In this document: positions 1-6,438 of the stretch, piece after piece
Numbering within the stretch: position 1 is the stretch's first letter
Layout of the letters: each line of letters begins with the position of its first letter
Origin: Natronosalvus caseinilyticus
GTDB lineage: Archaea; Halobacteriota; Halobacteria; Halobacteriales; Natrialbaceae
Assembly (NCBI RefSeq): GCF_017357105.1
Contig: NZ_CP071596.1
Coordinates: 1,798,001-1,862,000, forward strand
Length of the DNA stretch: 64,000 nt
Direction: 5' to 3'
The notes under the pieces: model-generated
Told to the model about the DNA's origin: nothing
Seen by the model: the letters and a program-made list of their open reading frames with translations, nothing else
Database searches by the model: none
Made by a program: the position numbers and the translations under genes

Positions 1-502
1 TCATTACCAGGAAAGGAGTGAATCCTTCAATACCATTCTCTCTACGTAGTGATGCAAGGCTACTCTCAAGGCGTTGAGTGTCGAGAGTCGGAAGGAGTTG
101 CTATTCTCAAGGTGTTACCCACACTCTGAGCCATGAAGATACCATTGTAGGTCACTGACTCGAGAAAATCACTGGTAATCTAAACCTCTTTCAACTATGA
201 GAGACAATGGCTTATCATAACCACCAAACCCACCTAAATTTCGAGTGAGGACTATGGGTATACTCAGATTTTCTTTCTAACACTTCTAACAGAGTCGTCA
301 GACAATCTCATTTTCTTCTAAGTGGTTTTGATTGTCCAAGCATAGAAATTGATTGTAGGCTAATCTATGGCTCTTAGAAAGAAACGACTTCTACAAGTAA
401 TTCTCATTGACGTTTCTAACCACCATTACAAACCATGATGGATGAGGAAGATGAAAGGGGGACTATAGGGGGTTAGTAAGATGGAGTGCTGTTCATTGTA
501 TT

Positions 503-621
503 GACTACAGCGGTAATGTATATGATTGCGGTTTCACTGTAACTGTTCCGTTCCGTTCCGTAGAACACATAGTGTTCTTACGGTACTCACTCCACAGTGT
601 ACAGATGAAACCTTTGTAGTC
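503..621. repeat. Large nested imperfect hairpin
   Basis: Nested complementary arms are visible directly. GACTACA (503-509) pairs with TGTAGTC (615-621), and GGTTTC (530-535) with GAAACC (607-612). CTGTA (537-541) pairs with TACAG (600-604), and ACTG (542-545) with CAGT (595-598). The terminal stem CCGTAGAACAC (558-568) pairs with GTGTTCTTACGG (572-583) with one bulged T and a 3-nt loop. TTCCG is repeated three times at 546-560. Nesting on this scale is unlikely by chance, so a structured RNA or a recombinase-related DNA fold is plausible. No function can be assigned. Confidence 0.55.
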
Positions 622-853
622 ACAACCCTGACTTAGAGATTGGTGGTAGAGTTGCTTTCTCTGTACTGCAAGGGATTGTAGAGGAGATGGAGATGATCTT
701 AGGATAAACAACTTCATGTAGTCCATCCCAGCAAAGGATTAGAGAGTAGTGGTGATGATCTTCTTGACGACATGGGGTTAGTGGAGATCGACGTGAGATT
801 AGAGAGTCCAAGTCGATAGCTGTTACTAATCCAACTGAAAGGGCTGCAATCAG

Positions 854-881
854 ATACACGGTTAGACACCTTACCGTGTAT
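854..881. promoter_or_regulatory. Inverted repeat upstream of the short integrase
   Basis: ATACACGGT (854-862) and ACCGTGTAT (873-881) form a perfect 9-bp inverted repeat with a 10-bp spacer. A second, shorter copy of the half-site pair, CACGG (970-974) and CCGTG (987-991), lies directly before the ATG at 993, and a lone CCGTG is at 916-920. Repeated half-sites ahead of a recombinase gene suggest an operator or recombinase arm sites. This is inferred from pattern and position only. Confidence 0.45.
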
Positions 882-992
882 GTTATATTCTATTTCCTTC
901 TCCCAATCCCTCTATCCGTGATATAGAAAACAGAGGGATGGTGAAAGACACTTACCAAAGCACTTTTTGCACGGCAAGTTAATTATCCGTGT

Positions 993-1589
993 ATGCAGAT
1001 AGATGACTCAGGCAGAGAAACGAAGTGCTGGTTAGAGTATCCCAATGAGATCGACCAACTTGCTGATGCTGCAAGAGAAGCAGGATGGAAACGACGTATC
1101 GCTATCCTGTTGATGGGCAAAGTAGGGCTGCGAGCCAGTGGTGTGCTTACTGCAAACCCCAAAGGACTGTCCTACAACGACAATGGTGAGTACTGGAGTC
1201 TCACAGTCAGAGGTAAGAACACCAAAGACACTGATGGAAAAGCCACCAGAGACGCTTACGTTCCAACTGGTGTGAAAAGAGAGTTGGAAAACTACGCCAA
1301 GGAGAGGGACATAGCACCATCAGAGCCATACGTCGATGTATCAGTTGACTCTGTTAGAAGGTGGGTCAGAGAAGCAGCAGAGGAGCTTACAGAAGAATCT
1401 GAGCGGTGGGGAGACGTATCCAGCCATGACCTTAGACGTAGTTGGGCTACCTACCACTTAGTTGAACAAGAAGTGAGTCCTCGAGTCATGATGGAGATCG
1501 GTGGATGGGACAGTTACAATGCGATTGAGCCATACCTTGCTAAACCAACTCCCTCGAAAATCGGAGATGAATTGAACAGCATAAACTGA
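993..1589 (+). CDS. Short tyrosine recombinase (XerC/D-like integrase)
   Basis: This 198-residue protein is essentially the catalytic domain of the tyrosine recombinase/phage integrase family, which cuts and rejoins DNA through a phosphotyrosine. Visible catalytic elements are Arg in GLRASGV (about residue 47), Lys in the RGKN turn, HDLRRSWAT (His and Arg of box II), the Trp of GGW and the Tyr of EPYL near the C-terminus. There is almost no N-terminal core-binding domain. Short forms occur in haloarchaeal viruses and plasmids, so it may be complete. The ATG at 993 follows CCGTG repeats. Low GC and a second recombinase 1.5 kb away mark mobile DNA. It may act in integration, inversion or dimer resolution. 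Confidence 0.85.
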   Translation: MQIDDSGRETKCWLEYPNEIDQLADAAREAGWKRRIAILLMGKVGLRASGVLTANPKGLSYNDNGEYWSLTVRGKNTKDTDGKATRDAYVPTGVKRELENYAKERDIAPSEPYVDVSVDSVRRWVREAAEELTEESERWGDVSSHDLRRSWATYHLVEQEVSPRVMMEIGGWDSYNAIEPYLAKPTPSKIGDELNSIN

Positions 1590-1865
1590 AAGACAGTAGT
1601 ATTTGTTAGCCAAATAATGGCTTGTATATGTCCGTCAGCGGATTCTTTAGAGAAGTAAGTAGTTTTTCATCATTATACTACTCAAGTCGATTGTAGAGAC
1701 AATTACTTGGTAATCAATATCATATTAACACCTATTACTCTTATAATTTTTCGATAGTAAGTTTTATTATTGTCTATACTATAGTACATCCTACGTCGCT
1801 GATTTCGAGAGAAAAAAGAAAAGAGAGTGGGAGTCACCTCTTTGCTCCATGTAGTTGTTGATGAT

Positions 1866-1893
1866 GCATTTGATGTTACGACAGGTCAAATGC
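1866..1893. repeat. Hairpin 1 of the structured region
   Basis: GCATTTGA (1866-1873) and TCAAATGC (1886-1893) are perfectly complementary around a 12-nt loop. Outside them, GATG/CATC and GTAG/CTAC pairs can extend the stem to about 1846-1910. Confidence 0.5.
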
Positions 1894-1933
1894 TTCTCTC
1901 ATCCATCTACTTGACTTAGCATCTTTGTGTAGC

Positions 1934-2029
1934 GGCGTTCACTCCGGTTTCAGTGTTCCTCAAAGAGCCACTCTCAGCACCGCCCGTGGCTCTTGTGACG
2001 CTCCATCTGAAACGCGGAGGTGAAGCGCC
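1934..2029. repeat. Hairpin 2: long bulged stem with an internal stem
   Basis: The 20-nt arm at 1934-1953 (starts GGCGTTCACTCC) pairs with the 23-nt arm at 2007-2029 (ends GGTGAAGCGCC), with three small bulges. Inside, AAGAGCCAC (1963-1971) pairs perfectly with GTGGCTCTT (1986-1994). The segment AGTGT can pair with ACGCT using one G-T pair, which is compatible with RNA of the plus strand but not the minus strand. This is one of the most extensive fold-backs in the window, and nothing around it codes for protein. Confidence 0.55.
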
Positions 2030-2058
2030 TTGATCCAACTCTTAGTTGAGATTGGATT

Positions 2059-2179
2059 GGTTGGTGTTATTCCCCTTCTTGGTAATGAGGGTGGTTGGAT
2101 ATGGAGATGGTCTTAGAGAGTATATCTCCCTGGTTGGTGCATCCTCATAACAGGGAGCGAGGGGGATGAATAACCAACC
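2059..2179. repeat. Hairpin 3: three nested stems over 121 nt
   Basis: GGTTGG (2059-2064) pairs with CCAACC (2174-2179), TTATTC (2067-2072) with GAATAA (2168-2173), and CCC (2073-2075) with GGG (2163-2165). A middle stem joins ATGAGG (2085-2090) to CCTCAT (2143-2148). An apical stem joins GGAGAT (2103-2108) to ATCTCC (2124-2129). The GGTTGG motif recurs near 2093 and 2132. The nested order of all arms argues for one folded unit. Confidence 0.5.
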
Positions 2180-2237
2180 CCCTTCACTCTACGCAGTGTA
2201 GAAAAGGCTTCATCATCTCATGTCGTCAGTGGAGGTG

Positions 2238-2273
2238 TAAGGAGTACGTTGCGTTGTTGTGGAGTACTCCTTA
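2238..2273. repeat. Hairpin 4: perfect 10-bp inverted repeat
   Basis: TAAGGAGTAC (2238-2247) and GTACTCCTTA (2264-2273) are perfectly complementary around a 16-nt loop. It is the last of the four hairpins and could end a plus-strand transcript. It lies about 100 bp beyond the stop codon of the convergent HNH gene, so it could equally terminate that gene. Confidence 0.5.
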
Positions 2274-2369
2274 GGAACACTGTAAGACTGAGTGATAAGC
2301 CGTCATATATAATTCTGAACTATAAATGTGTATTAAAGCATATGTGCAGATACTACGATCGTGTTTTAT

Positions 2370-2975
2370 TTAAATCTCTGAAGCAAGGACAAGCGACATC
2401 CATATTAAAAAGAAGCCAAATAAAACTTGGTAAATTAAATATAATGCATTAATATCCCAGAATAGTACAATAGCCATAGAGAAAGTAAGGAGGATTAGGA
2501 GGGGCACAAAGTAGTCAACAGAGTCTTTAGAAGATGGATTTTCGTTATTTGTACTGGAAGAGTTGGTCACTGTTTTAGACTCATTATTCTTAGAACTTCC
2601 ATAAACATTTTCAGCAATATGTTGTAAATTTTCATCAGCGGGCCCATCACTCACTTTCCATGATTGTTTAGACGTGGATGACCGTGATGATTTTGCTGAT
2701 ACAGGAGTTTGATTCGTTCGTGCTCTTTCAGTCATTGGTTGCACATAATGGTCGTGCTGGTTATTATGACACTTCCAACAGAGCGTGATCAAATTTGACG
2801 GATGATCTCCGCCACCTTCGCTTTTGTGATGAACATGATGAGCGTGTAATTCAGCAGGACCATACTCACGCCCCATTATCCCACATATTTGGCAGGTGTA
2901 GTGGTCTCTCTCTTTCACGTATTCAGATATGCTATTCCAATTGTCAGCATATTGGTCTCCCCAGTTATCACTCAT
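2370..2975 (-). CDS. HNH nuclease-like protein with two C-terminal membrane helices
   Basis: This 201-residue protein has an HNH (beta-beta-alpha metal) module at residues 20-80: CQIC, then HAHHVHH, an N-L-I-T-L-C-W-K-C segment and a final HNNQH. These supply the two zinc-binding CxxC pairs and the H-N-H catalytic set. A Ser/Thr/Asn-rich linker (about 85-150) leads to two hydrophobic helices at about 152-172 and 176-197. HNH proteins cut DNA; the membrane tether is unusual and would place the nuclease at the cytoplasmic face. A TATA-like box at 3034-3040 (minus strand) fits this start. Its role in the element, defence or mobilisation, is not known. Confidence 0.75.
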   Translation of the reverse strand: MSDNWGDQYADNWNSISEYVKERDHYTCQICGIMGREYGPAELHAHHVHHKSEGGGDHPSNLITLCWKCHNNQHDHYVQPMTERARTNQTPVSAKSSRSSTSKQSWKVSDGPADENLQHIAENVYGSSKNNESKTVTNSSSTNNENPSSKDSVDYFVPLLILLTFSMAIVLFWDINALYLIYQVLFGFFLIWMSLVLASEI

Positions 2976-3019
2976 CTATTTACACTTACTGCCTAAACAC
3001 GATTAGGTTATCTAATTAG

Positions 3020-3040
3020 ACAATAATGTATTGTTATAAA
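3020..3040 (-). promoter_or_regulatory. TATA-like box and small inverted repeat before the HNH gene
   Basis: On the minus strand TTTATAA at 3034-3040 lies about 60 bp before the ATG at 2975. The repeat ACAATA (3020-3025) / TATTGT (3029-3034) abuts it on the downstream side, where a repressor could block initiation. The assignment rests on position and symmetry only. Confidence 0.35.
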
Positions 3041-3135
3041 TTATTATCCACAGGAGTTATTAGAAAGACTAACTTCTGATCTTAGATAGGTGCCTGTCTC
3101 GTTGAGAAGTAAGGCACAAAGAATAGATAAAATGA

Positions 3136-4293
3136 CTAGTTACTATCCATTCTGTCCAGAGCGTTTCTACGGTCCTCCACAGGTGCCTGATCGTATTTGA
3201 AGGTAGTGCGAGGTGATTGGTGCCGTAACTGACTTTGTGCCGCTGCAAGCCCTTCTTCTCTTGCCATATATGTTCCTACAGAGTGCCGAAGACTATACCA
3301 TGTTAGAGAGCGGTTCTCCATACTAATGTTCGCTACCTCTGCTATCTTTTCGAGTACGTATTTGAGAGACGATGATCTATAGGGGTTTCCGTGACGAGTC
3401 ATCCAAAGTTGGTCACTATCTACATACCTGTCATACAATTTTCTTTCTTCAAGCCAATTCTGTAACAACTCTGCTGTAGATCGACGTAGTGAGACAATCC
3501 AGTTCTCACGGTTCTTACTTGATTCTTCTTTTGGGATACGAAGAACTGCATTGTCTATGTCTACCCATTGGACTGTTGCTCTCCCTACTTCGATGGGACG
3601 TAATCCAGCATCAAGTGAGACACAGATTAGTGAAGCATATTTGAATCCCTCTGCTTCTTCAAAGTCAGAGGGTTGCACTGCTGATACTGGTCTATCAAGA
3701 CGATACGAGAGGTATTCTTTCCATCGTTGTCGTTCTTCGGGCGACATAGCTGCATACGCAGGAATAGAGTCCCATTGCAGTGCTGCTTCTCTAAGCCTCT
3801 GGCGTTCATCTCTGGTAAGATAATCCTGTGGTGAGGTTCCTGTAGAGCCAGTAAAGGAGATATCTGGTTCCCATTCATCTCCTTTCCAGCGAAAGAACAT
3901 CTTCAAAGATTTCTGGATGTTTGACTTGTGGCTCTCACTGTAGTCACTGTAGGCTAATTCTTGTGTATAGGCATCTGCATGGTCTGTCGTAACAGTAGTA
4001 GTGTATCCATCGTAGTTATCCCAGACCCATCGATAGAATACATCAGTATCATGAGCACGCCGTCTCACAACGTCAAAGGAATATCCCTTCGCTTTATCAG
4101 GGTCTTTCCCCAGGTGGAGCATCCACTTGATTAGTTCTTCACGGTGATGTCGGTAGTCAGTTTGTTGTTTAGTGTTCAATCGCTCTCTCGTTGGCTCAGG
4201 TATGAGGATGATCGTTCCCTCATCAGTACTGATTCTATCGTTATCTGGAGCACGTTGAGTGTCAAACGAGTGTCTCTGATCTTCTATCGCCAT
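3136..4293 (-). CDS. Tyrosine recombinase / integrase of the element
   Basis: This is a 385-residue integrase with an N-terminal SAM-like core-binding domain (about residues 40-150) and a C-terminal catalytic domain. Catalytic landmarks are Arg in DAGLRPIEV, Lys in PKEESSKNR, TWYSLRHS (box II, with Tyr in the first His position), His in LRHQS and the nucleophile Tyr in FKYDQ. ATG at 4293 is preferred over an upstream TTG at 4341, because a TATA-like TTTTAC lies about 25 bp ahead of it. It is the last gene before the tRNA-like att sequence, the usual place for an integrase that uses a tRNA gene. GC and codon use differ sharply from genes to the right. Confidence 0.88.
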   Translation of the reverse strand: MAIEDQRHSFDTQRAPDNDRISTDEGTIILIPEPTRERLNTKQQTDYRHHREELIKWMLHLGKDPDKAKGYSFDVVRRRAHDTDVFYRWVWDNYDGYTTTVTTDHADAYTQELAYSDYSESHKSNIQKSLKMFFRWKGDEWEPDISFTGSTGTSPQDYLTRDERQRLREAALQWDSIPAYAAMSPEERQRWKEYLSYRLDRPVSAVQPSDFEEAEGFKYASLICVSLDAGLRPIEVGRATVQWVDIDNAVLRIPKEESSKNRENWIVSLRRSTAELLQNWLEERKLYDRYVDSDQLWMTRHGNPYRSSSLKYVLEKIAEVANISMENRSLTWYSLRHSVGTYMAREEGLAAAQSQLRHQSPRTTFKYDQAPVEDRRNALDRMDSN

Positions 4294-4412
4294 TAGATTA
4301 GACACCTCTGTAAAATCGCTAGACGGGTGTCTGATAACCAATTCAATCGAGCTTGGATTAGCGTCATGGTTTGGTCACTCTCTTGGTGAGAGCAAATACG
4401 AGGCGAGGTGAG

Positions 4413-4474
4413 ATCCGGCCGATATCGTATGATATCTGTCGGATTTCGTGGGGGCACCCTACGGAGTGTCCCCA
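4413..4474. repeat. Two adjacent palindromes between integrase and att site
   Basis: A 32-bp near-perfect palindrome at 4413-4444 has arms ATCCG/CGGAT and an inner GATATC/GATATC pair, centred at 4428.5. Directly after it, TGGGGGCAC (4449-4457) pairs with GTGTCCCCA (4466-4474) with one G-T pair. ACGGAGTG is directly repeated at 4461-4468 and 4474-4481. The site lies upstream of the integrase and touches the tRNA-like sequence, so recombinase arm sites or an integrase operator are the likeliest roles. Confidence 0.5.
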
Positions 4475-4554
4475 CGGAGTGGCAGAGCGGCCCAACGCGC
4501 CTGCCTTGAAAGCAGGTGGCGCAAGCCTCATGGGTTCAAATCCCATCCTCACCG
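4473..4554 (+). pseudogene. tRNA-Ser(TGA)-like sequence lacking a matching 5' acceptor strand; probable attR
   Basis: From 4480 the sequence follows a class II tRNA. The anticodon stem is CCTGC (4500-4504) / GCAGG (4512-4516), with anticodon TGA at 4507-4509. The long variable arm contains GGC-GCAA-GCC. The T arm ATGGG-TTCAAAT-CCCAT spans 4530-4546, and CCTCACC plus discriminator G spans 4547-4554. A working tRNA would need GGTGAGG before 4480, but the 7 nt there are CACGGAG, which pair at only three positions. This is what an att copy carrying the tRNA 3' portion would look like, with the intact gene at the far left end of the element, outside the window. A functional tRNA with an odd acceptor is less likely. 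Confidence 0.6.
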
Positions 4555-4676
4555 CTTCTACGACGAACGGACGTGAGGAGCGAAGCGTGAACGCTGGGAT
4601 TTGAATCAGGGAGGTCGCGCACAGCGAGCGACGCGAGCGAGCACGTCCGACCGTGGTTCAAATCCCATCCTCACCG
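4533..4676 (+). repeat. 22-bp direct repeat of the tRNA 3' end (tandem att remnants)
   Basis: GGTTCAAATCCCATCCTCAC plus CG occurs at 4533-4554, as the end of the tRNA-like sequence, and again exactly at 4655-4676. The roughly 100 bp between them is GC-rich and has no gene. Sequence after the second copy resembles the spacer in degenerate form (GAGCACGTCCGAC near 4640, GAGCACGTTCGAC near 4749). This suggests repeated integration or excision at the same tRNA target. Confidence 0.6.
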
Positions 4677-4968
4677 TTTTTGTTGCGAACACTACCGTGA
4701 GCAATAGCACGGCTCACAGGGAACGATACTGGGTTGTGCGAACGAAAGCGAGCACGTTCGACTGTGATTCGACTCGCGTCAACTCGCCAGCTCGAGACCG
4801 GCTCGTTGTTCGAGGTGTTCGATCTGAATCGGTTCTCGAGCCAGAACACCTGCTCACATATCAATACTACGAATAGTATAGTAATGAATCTCGACTCGAG
4901 CCGTCAACCTCGACCAAGTGCCGAATGCCGACCGCGACGAAGGATTTGCCTGTGAAAGCCGTCGTCCT
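4677..4968. other. Gene-free junction between element and chromosome
   Basis: This is a degenerate echo of the att spacer (about 4690-4790), followed by ordinary GC-rich intergenic DNA. A TATA-like AATAGTATAGTAAT lies around 4871-4884, upstream of the DUF892 gene. Short open frames here have Arg/Ser-rich translations and are not supported as genes. Confidence 0.4.
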
Positions 4969-5463
4969 ATGAGCCACGGCGGTGTGGACAGTCACATGAT
5001 CGAGAACGAGGCCGATCTGTTCGTCAGGGAACTCGCCGAACTGTACGGGATCGAACACCGACTCGAGGCGTTCCAGTCCGCCCGTGCTGGCGACGCAACC
5101 AGCGAGGACCTCGAGGACTTCTACATGGGTCACAGCGAGGCCACGACCGAACAGATCGACCGCCTCGAGCGCGTCTTCGAGGCGATCGGTGCCGATCCCG
5201 AACGTCGCGAAAGCAGCCGTTTCGAAGGGGTCGTCGAGGAACGAGAGGGACTTATCGGAGACACGGCGGATCCCACGCTGAGCGACCTCGTCGACGTCGA
5301 GACCGGACTGGCCATCGAGCGCCTCGAGATTACGAAACTCGAGACGCTGCTCGCGCTCGCGGATCGGGTCGATCTGGAGCCCGAGGCCGTGGAGATTCTG
5401 CGGACGAACAAGCAGGAAGCCGAGAACGCGGTCGACCGACTGCAGGGAATGGCGAGCGCGTAG
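4969..5463 (+). CDS. DUF892 (YciE/YciF-like) four-helix protein
   Basis: The protein of 164 residues is almost entirely helical. The pattern of conserved acids and His in an ENEADLFVRELAELYGIEHRL-type N-terminal helix, a FYMGHSEAT segment and a C-terminal E-T-L-L-A-L-A helix matches the DUF892/YciE-YciF family. Those proteins are ferritin-like, di-iron-type bundles of uncertain stress function. ATG at 4969 and ATG at 4996 are both possible starts; the family homology begins near MIENEAD (4996). It is the first chromosomal gene to the right of the att region and stands alone on its strand before the crotonase gene. Confidence 0.7.
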   Translation: MSHGGVDSHMIENEADLFVRELAELYGIEHRLEAFQSARAGDATSEDLEDFYMGHSEATTEQIDRLERVFEAIGADPERRESSRFEGVVEEREGLIGDTADPTLSDLVDVETGLAIERLEITKLETLLALADRVDLEPEAVEILRTNKQEAENAVDRLQGMASA

Positions 5464-5587
5464 GCTGCACGGTCGGATGCAGACGGTAGTCGGGCGTGGC
5501 TGCGACTGCGACCGCGTGCGCTTTCCCCCGGCTCGTGAGCGTTCGTAACCACCCACCTTTTTCTCGGTCTCGAGCCTCGAGACGCGT

Positions 5588-6382
5588 ATGACCGAGACCG
5601 AGACGGACGCGATTCGGCTCGAGCGCGACGACGGAATCGCGACGATCACCGTCGACAGACCGGAGCGTCACAACGCGATGGACGAGACGGTCGCCCGAAC
5701 GCTCGCCGAGACGGTGACACAGGCCGCGGAAGACGACGCGGTCCGGTGTCTCGTGCTCACTGGTACCGGCGCCGTATTCAACACGGGAGCCGACCTCTCG
5801 ACGTTCGAGGGCGACGAGACCGATGCCGAGCGCCTCGAGGCCATCGCGACTCCCCTTCACGAAACCGTCTCGACGCTCGTCTCGGCGCCGAAACCGGTCG
5901 TGACGGGGGTCAATGGGGTCGTCGCCGGCGGCGGACTTGGACTCGCCCTCGCGGGTGACGTCGTCCTCGCCGCCGAAGACGCCCGGTTCGAGTACGCCTA
6001 CCCGAAGATCGGCCTCTCGGGCGACGGCGGAGCGACGTGGCTCCTGCCGCGACTCGTCGGTCGGCGGACGGCTCAGCGGATCGCATTCTTGGACGAGCCA
6101 ATCGACGCCGAGGAGGCCGTCGAACTGGGACTGGCGACTGAAGCCGTCGCGTCCGAGGAATTCGACGACCGCCTCGAGGCCGTCGCCTCGGAACTCGCGA
6201 GCGGTCCGACGAAGGCCTACGCGGAGATCAAGCGCCTGTTTGCGGCATCTTCGACGAACGGGATCGAGGCTCACCTCGAGGAGGAACAGGAGCGAATTAC
6301 CGACCTGGCGTCGACGGCCGACTACGCGGCGGGGTTGCGCGGGTTCCTCGAGAAGGAGTCGCCGACGTTCAGGGGGGAGTGA
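5588..6382 (+). CDS. Enoyl-CoA hydratase/isomerase family protein
   Basis: The crotonase fold (264 residues) is clear. RPERHNAMD is near residue 26, oxyanion-hole residues lie in FNTGADL and GVVAGGGLGLAL, and KIGLSGDGGATWLLPRLVG matches the active-site segment. An Asp takes the place of the first hydratase Glu, as in PaaG-type isomerases, so an acyl-CoA isomerase is as likely as a hydratase. The C-terminal helices (EAHLEEEQERI, KESPTFRGE) are family-typical. It works in the cytosol on acyl-CoA esters. It is co-directional with the dehydrogenase that starts 57 bp later, so the two may share a transcript. Confidence 0.88.
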   Translation: MTETETDAIRLERDDGIATITVDRPERHNAMDETVARTLAETVTQAAEDDAVRCLVLTGTGAVFNTGADLSTFEGDETDAERLEAIATPLHETVSTLVSAPKPVVTGVNGVVAGGGLGLALAGDVVLAAEDARFEYAYPKIGLSGDGGATWLLPRLVGRRTAQRIAFLDEPIDAEEAVELGLATEAVASEEFDDRLEAVASELASGPTKAYAEIKRLFAASSTNGIEAHLEEEQERITDLASTADYAAGLRGFLEKESPTFRGE

Positions 6383-6438
6383 TCGAGGCAGCCTCGGCCG
6401 ACCACAGGTTCAAGAGGAATCGACGTGAGGATAGCGAT

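Larger units (their letters stand above)
1..992. other. Gene-poor, AT-richer accessory DNA
   Basis: I see no convincing protein gene here: the longest open frames are under 80 codons, lack the acidic composition of haloarchaeal proteins, and conflict with one another. The stretch holds inverted and direct repeats. ATTACCAG at 3-10 matches CTGGTAAT at 172-179 as an inverted pair. CTCAAggcgTTGAG lies at 65-78. A 16-bp near-direct repeat lies at 60-75 and 101-116. GATTAGAGAGT is repeated exactly at 737-747 and 797-807. A large nested hairpin lies at 503-621. This is probably the non-coding or decayed part of the integrated element that ends near 4554. Confidence 0.5.
1590..2369. other. 780-bp gene-free stretch with serial hairpins
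   Basis: No protein gene is supported. A small stem, AGCCA (1608-1612) with TGGCT (1618-1622), follows the integrase stop and may terminate it. An AT-rich part (about 1725-1800) contains TATA-like TTATAATTTT at 1741-1750. It is followed by four consecutive inverted-repeat structures at 1866-1893, 1934-2029, 2059-2179 and 2238-2273, listed separately. The local GC content of the structured part is higher than that of the flanks. The simplest reading is a structured non-coding RNA of several hundred nucleotides or a structured DNA site. Confidence 0.45.

Noticed and set aside
367-441. 24-codon open frame starting MALRKKRLLQ
   Set aside because: Too short, no ribosome-binding or promoter context, and nothing to distinguish it from chance.
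505-859. Two minus-strand open frames of 73 and 79 codons
   Set aside because: They overlap each other and the nested hairpin, have high Ser/Leu/His content unlike haloarchaeal proteins, and show no recognisable motif.
1934-2179. Transposon terminal inverted repeats
   Set aside because: The arms enclose under 125 bp without a transposase, and the inner stems are nested, which is not how element ends are arranged.
2249-2452. 67-codon plus-strand open frame beyond hairpin 4
   Set aside because: It overlaps the 3' end of the HNH gene, lacks acidic composition and has no promoter or family match; chance frame in AT-rich DNA.
2059-2975. HEARO/OMEGA-type RNA-guided nuclease locus
   Set aside because: The HNH protein lacks the RuvC-like and bridge-helix parts of IsrB/IscB and is only 201 residues with membrane helices; the RNA lies downstream, not upstream, of the gene.
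4480-4554. Intact functional tRNA-Ser(TGA) gene
   Set aside because: The required GGTGAGG acceptor strand is missing; only three of seven acceptor pairs are possible with the bases present.
4601-4876. 91-codon open frame across the att repeat
   Set aside because: It reads through the duplicated tRNA 3' end and spacer; such frames over tRNA-derived DNA are a common artefact.
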